From contig NC_067117.1 of assembly GCF_021347895.1 (NCBI RefSeq), forward strand, positions 413,742 to 477,741: a stretch of DNA of 64,000 nt, in the 5' to 3' direction. This document shows, piece by piece, positions 10,283 to 22,076 of the stretch. This DNA comes from Acanthochromis polyacanthus (taxonomy: Eukaryota > Chordata > Actinopteri > Pomacentridae). Position 1 is the stretch's first letter. Each line of letters starts with the position of its first letter. A program made the translations under genes and the position numbers. The notes beneath the pieces were generated by a model that was not told the origin of the DNA, ran no database searches, and was given only the letters and a program-made list of their open reading frames with translations.

Positions 10283-13200
10283 CACTTTTGCGCCGGTGGG
10301 AGGGTGCGCAGCAGATTGTGCAGAGTCCTGTTGAACCTTTCGCACTGACCGTTGCCCTGGGGATGGTAAGGAGTAGTACAAGTCTTCTCTACCCCGTACA
10401 GTTCACACAGCTGCTGGACTAGGGCGCTTTCAAAGTTCCTCCCCTGGTCTGAATGGAGCCTCGCTGGAACCCCATAACGGTAGAACCACTCCTGCACCAG
10501 TACTCGGGCTACTGTAGAAGCCCTCTGGTCCTTAGTAGGTACAGTCTGTGTAAATTTTGAGAAGACATCAGTCATTAAGATGTTCTCCTTACCATCCCGG
10601 GAAGGATCCAGCAGGGTGAAGTCAATGGCTAGGATTTGGTTTGGCGCTGCAGCCAGCAGATGACCCATGGGAGCTCGGACCTGGGGTTGGGTGGACTTCG
10701 CCAGATTACAGCGTTCACATTTGCCACACCATTCATGAATGTCCTTACTCATCCCTGGCCAGTAGCACCTCTGCCTCACCAGCTCAGTGGTCCGCTCTAC
10801 CCCTTGATGGCCATGGTTCTGATGGAGCTCATTCATCACCTCCTCTTTGAGGCTCTCCGGCAACAGAAGCTGGTAAACTTCCTCCCCTCCATCTGGACGG
10901 AAAATTTTTCGGTACAGGAGGCCACCTCTTTGGACCAGTCGACCCCACTGCTGAACTAGTCCACGAACTTGAGAGCTCAGCCCCTGCCTCTCCGTTTGAC
11001 TTGGTGTCCTCTGCTCCCGCCAGAACCGAAGGAAGGTACCTATAGCTGGATCAGCCTGCTGTAGTAGCTGCAGATCAGCATAGGAGCGAGAGGGTAAGGC
11101 AGTAACAGCAGATAGGGAGGCTTGCTTGATCTCACCCCCAACAGCCGCTTGTTGTAAGGCCACAGGCACAGCCGTTCCTGGTAGTGTTTGGTCCAACGTC
11201 TGGGCGGCCGAAGTGATGGGTAGTCTTGACAGAGCGTCTGCATTTTTATTGACGCGGCCTGGGCGATACCGCACACTGTAGTCAAATGCAGACAATTCAG
11301 CAACCCAACGCTGTTCAGTCGCCCCCAGCTTAGCAGTGTCCAAGTAACTGAGGGGGTTATTGTCCATCCACACAACACATTTTTGGCCCCACAGGTATTC
11401 CCTGAATTTTTCAGTCATTGCCCACTTCATGCCGAGAAACTCCAGTTTCATCGAAGAATAATTTTTTTCTGCTGGGTGGAGGCTTCGGCTGGCATAGGCA
11501 ATGGGTCTCACTTTCCCATCCTGTTCCTGTGACAGGACGGCACCCAACCCGCTGTGACTGGCATCGACCTCTAGAATAAAAGGGAGGAAGAAATCAGCAA
11601 AGGCCAAAACAGGTGCATTCACTAGTCGGGACTTTATCCCTGGGAAGCTCTTCTCACAACTGTCCGACCAAGTTTCTCCCAGCAACACACTCTGGCCCTT
11701 GTGAGTTTTCACCCCAGTGAGTTCAGCCACCAGGCGGTGCAGTGGAGCAGCCAGTGTGAAGAACCCCTCCACAAAACGTCTGTAATAACTGGCAAAACCC
11801 AAGAAAGACCTGAGTTCAGAGACAGTAGTGGGTTTAGGCCAGTTTGCAACAGCTGAGATCTTGGTCGGGTCAGTGGACACTCCTTCCTCGGAGATATAGT
11901 GCCCCAGATATTGTACTTCCTTTTTAAAGAAGGAACACTTCTCCAGTTTGACCTTGAGTCCCTCCTGCTGTAGACGGCTCAGCACGAGGTCCAACCGGCT
12001 CAAATGTTCTCCCACACTGGAGGAAAAGACAATGATATCATCAAGATACAATAATAAAGACTGGCAATGCTGAGGCCCAAACATCCTTTCCATAAGGCGC
12101 TGGAATGTACCAGGTACATTACATAGCCCGAATGGCATTCTGTTGAATTCGAATAAGCCAAACGGGGTGCAAAAAGCAGTCTTTTGTTTATCCTCCTCAG
12201 CTACTGGTACCTGGTTATAGCCACTGATCAAGTCCATCGTGGAAAACCACTTTGCCCCAGACAGGGCATCCAGAGATTCCTCTATACGAGGAAGGGGAAA
12301 GGCATCCTTCCGTGTCTTGCTGTTTAACTGCCGGTAGTCCACGCACAGACGAAGGCTGCCGTCTTTCTTTCTGACCAGGACAATGGGGGAGGCATAGGGG
12401 CTGCTACTCTCCCTAATAACTTAGGCCTCCAGCAGCTGGTGTATATGGGCTTTAGCCGCCTCATAATCAGAAGGGGGGATGCGTCGATACCTTTGCCTTA
12501 TAGGTACATCATCAAGAAGGGGAATGTTATGAGAGATAAGATTTGTACAGCCAAGATCACCCTCAAAAGCAGAAAATACAGATTCATATTTTGATAGCAG
12601 GGTTCTCACTTGGACCTGTTCTGTATCTGAAAGGACAGACAAATCAAGAGCTCCAATCTGCTGTTGCACTGGGCCAACTTTGCCCTCCTGAAAATTAACC
12701 GTTGCAGTGATTCTGCCAGACTCTTCAATTACCTCGCTGACCTCTGCTGGTAGGCTCACTACCTCTGCTGTTGATAGTAACCCTAAGGGACAGCGGGGAC
12801 GGAGGGTTACTGGGGAAGTGCCAACATTCACCACAGGTATAAAAGCCGTGCCTCTGGTAACCTGAACCAGGGCAGGGGAGATTAACAAGCCTTCTGGAAG
12901 GTGACTATCAGTCAGAGGCTCCAGGAGGACTGTACCGGAGGACCCAACCTGAGCAGAGCAGGTGGCAGCTACAATTTGGATAGTGCCACCCGGGATCTGG
13001 GTTGGTCTCCTACCACGAACTCTAGCTGTGCCTGTCCTTACACTAGAGGCCCTTAGTGCAGCCTGCTGGCAGAATCGCAGAGCTCGCTGCCACGGCTCTG
13101 GAGTAGCCTGCACGGTGGGATGGGTGAACATGTCAGGGCCGTACTGTTCAAAAAGCTCATCATAACAGCTACGAATGATGTTCATACCTAAAATTCCAGG

Positions 13201-13559
13201 GACCTCAGGGGTGGTGGTGTTCGCAGGGGGATCATTCACTACCAGTATACCTCGCTTAGGAATAATCTTCCCACACACTTCGACATCAGGCTCCCAATAA
13301 CCCATATATGGGATCTGTAACCCATTAGCAGCTTTTAACTGTAACCAATGGCAAGACTGTAGTTTATCCTGAAAGTTTTCTCTAAAGAAGCTTTCTACAA
13401 CAGTGGACACCATAGAACCGGTATCCAACAAGCACTTGACATCTACACCTGCCAGTTTAACTGTTACTTGGGGGCATGGGGCCATTAACCTGTCCACCAC
13501 CTCATCCACAGAGCCACTGAGATCCCCTCCACATATCTGGCTCCGAACACTGGAGGGAG
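10283..13559 (-). pseudogene. Gypsy pol: protease, RT, RNase H, integrase (5' part)
   Basis: Minus-strand frame with an aspartic protease (CLLDTGSMVS near 13430), RT (CVDYRQLNSKTRK, FGLCNVPGTFQRLME, catalytic YLDDIIVFS near 12040), RNase H (LEVDASHSGLGAVLSQE near 11560, with VWMDNNPLSYL further on), and integrase. The integrase has an HHCC-like zinc region (HGHQG, CGKCERC) and a catalytic core with AIDF (near 10625), HSDQGRNFE and GQCERFNRT, so all three acidic residues are present. One in-frame TAA at 12421-12423 interrupts RT before VIRESSSPYASP, and the frame is broken at 10282 by the nested element. The pol frame is -1 relative to gag and overlaps the gag stop at 13560, as expected if pol were made by ribosomal frameshifting, though the site is not a classic slippery heptamer. 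Confidence 0.9.
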
Positions 13560-14611
13560 CTAGTTTTCCGCCTGCTGAGGGGTGCTAGTAGCTGCAGCTT
13601 GGATGCGCCCCACATTCCTGGGTTGAACAGGGACCCTCTCATTGTCACAGTCACTAGCATAGTGGCCATATTGCTGACACCGTCTACAGATTACCTGATC
13701 TCTACTAAGCCTTGACCGTGGGGGTATCTGCTTTTTAAATAGGTTCTTAGTCAGCTGATCAATCTGTTCCTGCTGTTTTTGTAACATGGCTGCCAGCTCA
13801 GCTATCTGTAAACTGGTGGAATGAAAAGGGGGGGTCGGCTTGGCTCACTTTCGAGTTTTGTAGTGCACACAGGGAAGAAACAGAGTACCTCTGATTACTG
13901 CTGTTAGCTCTACCCTCACGTTCCCACCTAATGGCGGCAGTACGGACGTCAAGCAATGACAGGCCAGCATCCTCACGCACCAACCGCTTAAGTTCCCTGC
14001 GAAGAGCAGAATCATTAACATTTTCTACAAACTGATCACGTAATAAAGCAGCAGAATTGGGCACTCGGCCAGGAGCACTAGCAACAACCTTCTCCATTAA
14101 ACAAAAGAGAGCATGTGAGTATTCCTGGAATGATTCACCCTCCAACTGTTTGCGTGAGAAAAAATTCTTCCTGCAGGGAAACATAAGATTTGGTGCAACC
14201 ATACAGCTCCTTCAAAATTACAAGAATTCGTTCTGGGTCCTCTCGGTCAGCCCGGGGCCTGTACCTAATTTTGCCTTTAGCCTCACCTTCCAAATGGTCA
14301 AAAATAAAATAGGCTTGTTCCTGGGGTCTCAAGTGCCTAGCTCTCATGCCAGCTTGTACCTCTTCTACCCAGTCCTGTATCCCAATACCATGAGGACCTC
14401 TAAACAGGGGACACTTTCTCTCCCTGGGAAGGTAAACCAGACGCTCAAGGGAAACAGAGTCATTAACAGGAGCAGGCACAGAGTCACTAGCTGCTGGAAC
14501 AGCTGAAGAACCCGGCGCTGGCTGTCCACTTGACCGTTCCTGTAGCAGTCGGTCCTTTTCTGCTTGCAGCTGTTGCACCAGCTCCCTCAGTTCCTGCAGC
14601 TCCTCAGCCAT
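13560..14611 (-). pseudogene. Gypsy gag (capsid and zinc knuckle), frameshifted
   Basis: Starts at ATG 14611 (MAEELQELRELVQQLQ), with a predicted coiled coil in the first 30 residues, then a capsid-like region (CPLFRGPHGIGIQDWVEEV, YIFDHLEGEAKGKIRY-type block). One frameshift occurs near 14150-14190 in a T/A-run and another at the C7 run near 13834. The last part has one CCHC knuckle, CRRCQQYGHYASDC (C-X2-C-X4-H-X4-C), near 13680-13640, and stops at 13560. The order and knuckle make this the nucleocapsid-bearing gag of the element. The capsid region resembles those from which vertebrate PNMA genes arose; that comparison is from memory and tentative. Confidence 0.8.
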
Positions 14612-14745
14612 GGCTTCTCCTCCCAACGACACTGGCAACGTTCCCTCGTAGTGCCAACTGCTGCATCGTAAAAAAAAAAAAAAATTTAAAGAAAAAAAAA
14701 CACTCACTGGGAAAAAAAAAAAAAAAAACACGTCTCTGACTGTGA

Positions 14746-14763
14746 ATCCTGCTGACAACGCCA
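14746..14763 (-). other. Primer-binding site, serine-tRNA-like
   Basis: The plus strand reads AATCCTGCTGACAACGCCA ending 5 bases before the LTR. This matches the 3' end of a eukaryotic tRNA-Ser plus CCA, with about two differences from the form I remember. Position and CCA end support a minus-strand primer site. Confidence 0.7.
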
Positions 14764-14768
14764 AGAAA

Positions 14769-15532
14769 TGTAACCCAATAATGTCTCAGCTAAGGAATAA
14801 ATGACAACGCCACTCTGGAAAGGCCCAGAGACTGTAAAGAGTTACTAAAACTAAACCTACACAGGTAAGTTCCACAAAGAAAACAGAGACGTGGTTTATA
14901 ATTCTATAAAGCAGGAAGGGCCATCCTTCTTGCCAATTTTATTCAAATGATGTGGTTCAGGAGGAAAAAGAAATAAATTTAAGGTCACTAGGCCTCCACG
15001 ATTCCACAATGATAAGAGGAAGGTGAACAGATCTAAAACATAATATGCAGAGGTGTTGCCAGTATTTAAAAACAAGGGCAGCATACAAAAACAAAGCATG
15101 CAAAAAAAACTACAGGTAAACCCACTAAAACCAATGGCAACAAAGTAATAAAAACCACACGGCTACCGATCAAATATTAGTGCTAATACCTCTGCATAAG
15201 AGAATATATATACACAACAAAGCTGGAATATACAGCAAACTAAGTTAGATCAAAGAGAACACCTCCACTAGACTCATTGAGTAAAACCTAGCACCAATAA
15301 AACCACACCAAAAATAATTAAAACACCAGTGACTGTACAACATAAAAACGAAGCAGCAGCGGCAACTGCAAAGACAGAAATATGTTAGTTCCATTTTTTT
15401 TTTATACACACTGGGTACTGAGCATTTACAAATAATAAAAACATTACCTTGGCTGTACAGCACCCACTGACAACACACCGACCCCTGGAGACGATCGGCT
15501 TCTGTAGTTCAGTGCAACAAGAGATGATTCTG
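14769..15532 (-). repeat. 5' LTR of the Gypsy element
   Basis: Near-identical to 3041-3803. The match ends at GATGATTCTG, exactly where the inverted repeat of the next element begins. If the full LTR is 829 bp, about 66 bp of its outer end are missing here. Confidence 0.88.
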
Positions 15533-16067
15533 TATGGAGTTATATTTGTGCCACAATCCTGAGCGCACAGTGTGAAATTTTGAGTACAGAAAACAATTTT
15601 GAGCAAAGAAAAACTTAATCTGAGCAAACAAAAATCTATTCTGCACTCAAAAAATATATTTTTATATTTGTAACTATCCACATACACACACAGTCTTAAT
15701 GTTTTTCACTCGGTTTTTCACTCTGCTCTCCTGTGGATCTCTGCTCTACGTCCTCGCTACGTCTCTCTCGCTCTCGCTCAACATCTGCTCTCTGCACGCG
15801 CTCAAATCTGCCTTCACGCTCGCTCAGCTCTGCACGGCGTTACAAATGTGCCACAATTCCAGCCAATCACAGACTTCTGATTCTATCCAATCGGGTCCCT
15901 GTTTCGGCCGCCTCTCGGAAGCGCTGTTAAAAACGATCGCTAAATCAACTGGAGTTCTGCTTTATACGCTGGACTACGACAGATTTTCGGTGAGTATTGT
16001 TTTATTATTGAATTACATTAAATAAAGCACTATTTTGTTTAGTGTGTTAAATACAGGTGTAATGTTT
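15533..16067 (+). repeat. Left terminal inverted repeat
   Basis: Reverse complement of 22077-22612 with only a few changes in the parts I compared. It contains two CCAAT boxes (15863-15867, 15887-15891) and a CpG-rich stretch (15740-15950). A consensus splice donor follows TTTTCG at 15989 (GTGAGT from 15990). Confidence 0.92.
15840..15995 (+). promoter_or_regulatory. Putative promoter and leader-exon donor in the left inverted repeat
   Basis: Two CCAAT boxes lie about 100-125 bp upstream of a GTGAGT donor at 15990, and the next acceptor (TTTTGCAG, 16083) opens the exon holding the ATG of the plus-strand gene. I infer a TATA-less promoter and an untranslated first exon. The transcription start is not visible. 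The mirrored copy is at about 22150-22305. Confidence 0.45.
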
Positions 16068-16083
16068 TGGTACGGTTTTGCAG

Positions 16084-19000
16084 AAAGTCAGTCCTGCTTC
16101 CGCAACAAAACGAGGGATTTAGCAGATGTGCTAGCTAAACAACATGACAGATCCAAATAATAACAACCCAAATACTCCGCCACCATATCAGGTTAGTTAA
16201 GATTTTTGGGTTTTTTAATTTTTTATTAGCTGTGCTTTTGATTAAACTTTCTATTAACCAACCTTTCAGATTAAAGCTGATTTACTAGCAGGAGTCAAAG
16301 CTGTAGAGCTTAAGCTAACCTAATAGCTAATGAAAACTTTGTTGGACATTAGTGTTTGATTTCAAAGTGTTAAATACTTGTGTTTTGACAGAACATATTA
16401 ACTTTATATTTGGTATTGATTTAGGGTCAAAGTGCAGTTGAGTTAGCAGCCAGAAATGTAATAACTTTGTTGGTTAACACCATGGCCACAGCTAGTTCAC
16501 CAAGCCCTACAGAGAGCAGACAGCCAGAGCCTAGAAATGGAACTGTACCGCAAGAGATGGCAACGTTTGCATGTTTACTCAATCATAGGTTTTTATTCAT
16601 AATATTGTGAATTTGATGTTCTCATTTGGTTTGTGGATGTGTTTAACAGAGACATTTAAATTCATATATAATCAGAACTGAGAGAGTCTAAAAAAATCAA
16701 ATTATCTAGTATTTGACTATATTATTTATAAATGCATACATATATGTCCTGTACAGAGCTTTTCCAGGATACTTCAGGTCAAACTTTAGTCGAGGTAAAA
16801 AGAGGTGTTTAACTTCCACCAAGCAGCCTCCTAGAACAACCAGCAAGACCATCACTCTCATTTTTTATCTGCTTCCAAAAAACACACCCTACACACCTTT
16901 GCCAGTTGAGGAGCTTGAACTCCTTCAAGCTGGCATGAGAAGACAAACGGTGTCGCTGCCTGACGACAGTGACCATGTAGAGGTAGTCAGTTCAGAGTTT
17001 AAGGCGGTCATTGGGCAACACTTTTAACCCAAATTACATGTTAACGTCTATATTGTAGTGTTTTATTTCTCTCTTTCTTTTCTTTGTTGTCAGATTTCAA
17101 AGGTCCTGGCTGAAACATTCCCAAAATGGAAGATCTTTATGGGGGGGTGGCTCTTGCATAAGGCAACAGGTTTGTAAGGCCAGGATTGTGTATTTTTGTA
17201 TCACATCCCACTCCTGTAGTTGTAATTTATTTTAGTTGTACATTAGGGCTATTGCTGCACAGGCATTTAGTTGTAAGCATTAGAGATGGCTCGTTGACGA
17301 TAAATAGGTGTATTTTTAATTAGAATATGTTTGTGTTTCTTACAATAAATGTGGCAGTGGTCAACAGAAGCTCACTGTAATTCCACCAGAAGCAGAGAGT
17401 TGTTCTGTAAAAACTCTGAGAGCTCAGTCGGTTGGGGGTGGGGGGGGGTCAGGAGGGGGTAAAGCCACTATTTACATAGTGCCACTACAGGAGACATTAG
17501 ACACCTCTCCTCTGCCTCCTGACTCGCAGCACTTTTCAAAGATGCCAAAGAAGACATGTTAGCAGTGTAATGAAGTGATGCCTCTGCAGATGCTTACAAT
17601 AAAGGAAAATCACTTTCTGATGAGAGTGATGAAGAGGTGACAAAAATAGTTTGTGTTTCATTGTGATGGAAATGACAAAACATACAGTGTTTATTAAAGT
17701 GGCTGTTTTGTAAATCTGCAGTACTCTGAGCTATGCATACTTTCGCTTTCTACATTTTTCGCTTAACAGTGAACACTTTCAGGTTGAACATGTGGCTGAT
17801 GCACAGTCTCTGATGTTGCTGGCTGATGAAGTTATAAACTGTGGATACACAAGCCAGATCAAGCTGGATAATAAACAAAACACCATTCGGTAAGAAAAAA
17901 CAACTGTCATTTAAATATTTTTAATTTTTAAACCAGTTTTTGATTTTTGTGTTCTTTCTTTCATAGTACTATTGTCTTGCACTCTACCACAAGACTGATT
18001 CCAATGCTTCAGCCAGTGAGAAAGGCCATGGAACTGTATGTTCTGCTCAGTCAGATGGCTGCAAACCCTGAAGCTTTACACACTCTTTGTTCCTGGAAGA
18101 TCATCAAAGTGAGCATTATTCATAACAGTTTAACTCACCGTGTTCTTGCAGACAATCCCCCTGTTCTGGATTTTGTTCTTTCTTATCTATGTATATGAAT
18201 TTTAACACCAGTCGTATATTCACTTATTCTTTTTATCCAGATGCTGATTTCATAATGAACTGCCGACCACAGCTCAGTGAAAAGGGGACATCTCAGGAGA
18301 GAACTGAGAGATTATAAACATCATGCAAGATTTTTGCCAGGAGCTTGAAATATCAGGTACTATGCTATACAGGACTGCAGGCAAGTAACTAATAGTCAGT
18401 ACAGTTGAGGTATCCAGTAGGTCTGTTATGCTGTTATGCCACTTGTCCAATTTTTTTTAATTTACTTATTTCGAACATGAAATTAACAGACAGCCGATGC
18501 AGCTTATACAAAATAAAACCGCAGCTAAAACAAGGCATCACATAAATTTACAAATCATACATGTTCGAAAGGGAGTGGGAAGAAGACAGAACTTATTTAA
18601 TCCCACCCCGAACAAGGTTACTTTATTAACAATTTATTTCTATATAACCAAAATTGAATGGCAATAACATATAGCTATCTAACACACCAGAAGCAAGCGT
18701 CTCAGCAAATCAGAACAAAGTAGTTCTGAGTGCTCACACTGATCATGATAACCAGGCTATAAGATGATTATTACACGATTACTACATGATTATTTAAATT
18801 GAAATTCCTTAAGTTCAAATTGTTTGTAACATGTTTTATTTCTTATATTTTAAACATCACAGTGCTGCAGTTGAGGATCCACTCTCTTGGAGTTCAGCAT
18901 GAAGAGCCCACATTCCCATCCTCCCTGATGAAAAGAGACATTTCAAAATAATATTCATGTTTGACCACGAATGCAGGGAGCCACTTGGAGATCACTCCGT

Positions 19001-19145
19001 TTGTTACCAAACTGTGAGCGCATGCACTCGTACAGTAACTTTTCCAGTGCAGCCTCTCAGCACTTACACTGAATTCAGAAGACTTATGAGTGAAGCAGTT
19101 AGATGGTGGCTTCCACAGAGTTTAACAGAAATAGCTCTCTGGTAA
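16084..19145 (+). pseudogene. HECT-domain E3 ubiquitin-ligase-like gene of the transposon, decayed
   Basis: Readable exons: 16084-16191 (ATG 16144, MTDPNNNNPNTPPPYQ); from 16435 (GQSAVELAARNVITLLVNTM); 16757-16982; 17094-17169 (ISKVLAETFPKWKIFMGGW); about 17350-17635 (IYIVPLQETLDTSPLPPDS, a Cys-rich motif, in-frame TAG at 17560); 17783-17891; 17967-18108; 18241-18356; 18863-19145. The last exons match the C-terminal part of a HECT domain. TIVLHSTTRLIPMLQPV lies in the C-terminal half. The end has SACTRTVTFP followed by YTEFRRLMSEAV, where the Cys sits at the expected ubiquitin-accepting position. Most of the N-lobe is missing between 17635 and 17783, and 18241-18356 is frameshifted. Teleost genomes hold many such G2E3-like genes (family recognised from memory). 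Intact members should be cytosolic or nuclear E3 ligases; why a transposon carries one is unknown. Confidence 0.72.
18450..18790 (-). repeat. Dispersed-repeat-like insertion between HECT exons
   Basis: An AT-rich stretch with ATTTCGAACATG at one side and ACATGTTCGAAAGGGAGTGG further on, followed by TTTAATCCCACCCC. It resembles a LINE 3' end on the minus strand, and separates the last two HECT exons. No coding sequence seen; family not identified. Confidence 0.3.
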
Positions 19146-19396
19146 TCTGAAACAAAAAATGAGAAGCTATTTCTAAACATTAACTGATAGAATATGTTCA
19201 TCACTAATGAAAAAAGCAAAACAATTGTTCCTGTTAGCTCAGTGTTTGACTTCCTCTTCAGTCATACAGATTCCCTTTTATACAGGGTTCTCTTGCTTTT
19301 ATTAGTTAGAAAAGCTTCAATCATTTTGTCACTGTGCTGGAATATTTGTTGACTTTCAAGTTCTTGTCCAAATGTCTATTGGTTGGACACCTGTTG

Positions 19397-22061
19397 TTAG
19401 AGCCTTAAGTATAAGTGACGACCATGTGACTCTGAATGTTCCAGAGGGTTGATAGTTCTCTGAAGTTCTTCCAGGGCTTCATCATCCAGTGGGCACTCAA
19501 ATTCAGGAACCACAACTGTGCCATGAGAGTCTTCCTGCAGCGCAGCACTCTGCCAGTCAATGCCTGGGTCCTGAAGGTCCTGAAGCTCCTGAAGGTCCTG
19601 AAGGTCCTTTGAATTCAAAACATATCAGTCAGGAATGGATACTTGTTGAAATACAGTTTTGGTATTTGTGTGAGTTTTTTTAAATAATAAACACAACATT
19701 ACAAAAAGTGATGCTTTATTTTTGTTCATCAGCATAGAAATGACTTCATTAGAAGTAGAAACGAAAAAAAATCAGGATCATCCCACAAATCATGACATAT
19801 TTCCTGATTCAGGCCTTATAAACAGTAAAGTACTCTTCATTTTATGAAAATATGTGGCTTTGTAAACTACAGTCTGTAATAGTCTAATCTATCAGAATGT
19901 GTAGCAGATACGTACTGCTCAGTCTTACAATCAACTTCTTAAAATACATGTTCTAACATCATATTGTACCTTGAGTCTCTCCCCCTCGTCCAGATCTTGT
20001 AGACGTCCCATGAACCACAGCTGTTCAGGGGTGAGACCTCCCTCTGTCCACAGAGAATGATTATTCCATCCTTCAATAAAGGTATCAAGATCTGCCCGGA
20101 GTCGGGGACAAAGCCGTCGTGCACACCAAAGAGAAGAGTGGCATCAGATATGTCAAGTAGACCATCCTCTTCCAGAGAGTGAAGAATGTCATGGTACTTT
20201 TTCCAGAGATGAAGCTCGATCTTCCTGTTCCTCGTGTGGCAAACATGAAATGTGCAATATCCAGGTTTTCTACTCCCTGATCTGCCCTAACCCTGTAACC
20301 ACAATAAATAAAGTTGTATCAGTAATAGTTAATGCAACTTATACAGATTTAATCAAACTTCATATAACTAGAGAATCAGGTCAGAATACCTTGACGGTAA
20401 GCCATGAAGCTGGACCGATGTGATGAAGAATGAGAATGCAGTTTGTGCTCTGTTATTTGTTGCAGCATCCAAGTACAAGACCTGCAGTAAAACCACACGG
20501 ATAATGTACAGATCTGTGTTTAGCTAACAGCTTATTAGAACATTGTTCTTTGTAGCATTTGGTATCTCATTTGTTGTGTTATTTTATTTTTAAAAAAACA
20601 AAAATGTGGTATATCCTACAAACAAAAACACTCCATACAATGAGTTTATTAGACACATACAGCTGAAACAATGCAGCAAAATTTTTCATTGAACCAATTG
20701 CACGTTTAAATAATATTAAAAAATGTAATAAAGCAAAAAAAAAATTGGATCTCAAATACACAACTTTATATTCATTTTACCTTCTGCAAAGTGAATGGGG
20801 CTGTAGTTCTGCCAACAGTTACTATCTGAGCTATACTACATCTTTAAATAACTTTTTTATTCATGTTTTTGTGCTAGAAATGGTAGAAATGGTGAAAGTG
20901 TGACCAGCTCTGCTTCACTCGTCTCAATGATCAAATACAGGGCACTTACAAAAAGACAATGTTGCTCTTCAGATTACTTGTATGTAAAAATGTATCCAGA
21001 TGAGATATTAAATGTTTGATTACATTATAATTATCATTAATTTCATACTGAAAGCCACTAGCTAAAACAAATACTCAAAACCAAGTTGAAAGGCTGGCAT
21101 ACTGATCTCTGTGTACTTGGCTGTATTTATTATTCCAAAGCCATCACCAATGATCTGTACCCTTTGGTTGAAGATTATGATCAAAGTACCTACAGTTTTA
21201 AACGGCTGTTCATAAAGCTAAGTCAGCCATGTCCAAGTTTCTGATATATACATAAGGATCAAATTACTCTGATTTATAGCTGCAAAACTTCACACATACA
21301 GTCATATAAATTTAAGAGTAAAAAATGACCTTCCTTGAGTAGCCATCCACTCCACCAAAGACTGCAATGTTGTACCTGTTCAAGATGGGGAGTACTATTT
21401 CAATAAGGCTGCTCATGTGTGAGTCGTGTCAGCTAATTGCAGGCTGTTCTAAATTGCAACAACCTTTTTTGAACGCAAATATTCTATTAAAAGATGTTTG
21501 GGGGACATGTTTAAATTAGGGGCTCCATAATGTTTTCCCAAGTAACAAACAAGATAAACTTCACTGAAGTATTTTAATGACATTCCTCTTTAAATGAAAT
21601 AGTCTGAGCAAGCTTATTTACCTTATGAGTTTATGATTTGTGTCAGTGTGGACCAGGGACAGAGGGCCTTGCACAGAGTAACTTGGTCAAACAACACATC
21701 CTATTTTAGTGAGCTGTGAGAAGATCACAGTTGAATATTACACGTAAAAACAAAAGCATTATTCTTAGATAGTGTATCTGTTCCATCAGTTTGTATGTTT
21801 GTCAAGTTTGTGAATTAATTGTTGAGGTGAGAGCTACTGATTGAGCTAGCAGCCAACAAATCTAGTGTCCCTTAGCAAGCGAATAGAAATATACAAATCA
21901 ATGAAACAGACACACAGACTTTCATGCAAGCTTACATGACAAAATATGTTTGCAAAACCAACTACTTACATGTGGATGTGGTGCACCGTTGTGTTGTCGT
22001 TCAGGATCCGACATGGTACAGCTTTGCTAATCTTGGCTAATTAAACGAGGGTCCAGTGGCT
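19397..22061 (-). pseudogene. DDE (rve-type) integrase/transposase gene of the transposon, decayed
   Basis: Minus-strand exons with GT/AG borders: 22061-21970 (ATG at 22014, MSDPERQHNGAPHPH); 21713-21622 (SLVHTDTNHKLIR, holding the first catalytic Asp); 21375-21330 (YNIAVFGGVDGYSRK); 20481-20390 (VLYLDAATNNRAQTAFSFF); 20292-19970 (VRADQGVEN, second Asp, then GWNNHSL and GGLTPEQLWFMG); and a last exon from about 19612 to the stop at 19397 (ECPLDDEALEELQRTINPL). Phases join correctly across most introns. The gene is broken by a TGA in the 21713-21622 exon, a frameshift near 20100, and a deletion after ISGKST near 20185 that removes the segment where the catalytic Glu is expected. The retroviral-integrase-like fold and the flanking inverted repeats make it the transposase of this element (inference). 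Confidence 0.75.
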
Positions 22062-22076
22062 CTGAAATGTGGATTT

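Larger units (their letters stand above)
3041..15532 (-). mobile_element. Ty3/Gypsy LTR retrotransposon (minus strand), split by a nested element
   Basis: Two long direct repeats (3041-3803 and 14769-15532) enclose gag and pol reading on the minus strand in the order gag, protease, RT, RNase H, integrase; integrase last defines Ty3/Gypsy. A serine-tRNA-like primer site sits next to the 5' LTR. The integrase gene is cut by a 5.4-kb LTR element at 4870-10277, leaving its C-terminal part at 4233-4864. The coding frame has two frameshifts in gag and one stop in RT, so this copy is inactive. I see no clear polypurine tract beside the 3' LTR. The left flank is the LINE tail; the right edge abuts a DNA transposon without a visible target duplication. 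Confidence 0.9.

Noticed and set aside
15699..16025. 108-codon frame in the inverted repeat (also at 22120-22446 on the other strand)
   Set aside because: It spans the predicted leader, promoter and donor, has no recognisable motif, and exists twice only because the inverted repeats are identical.
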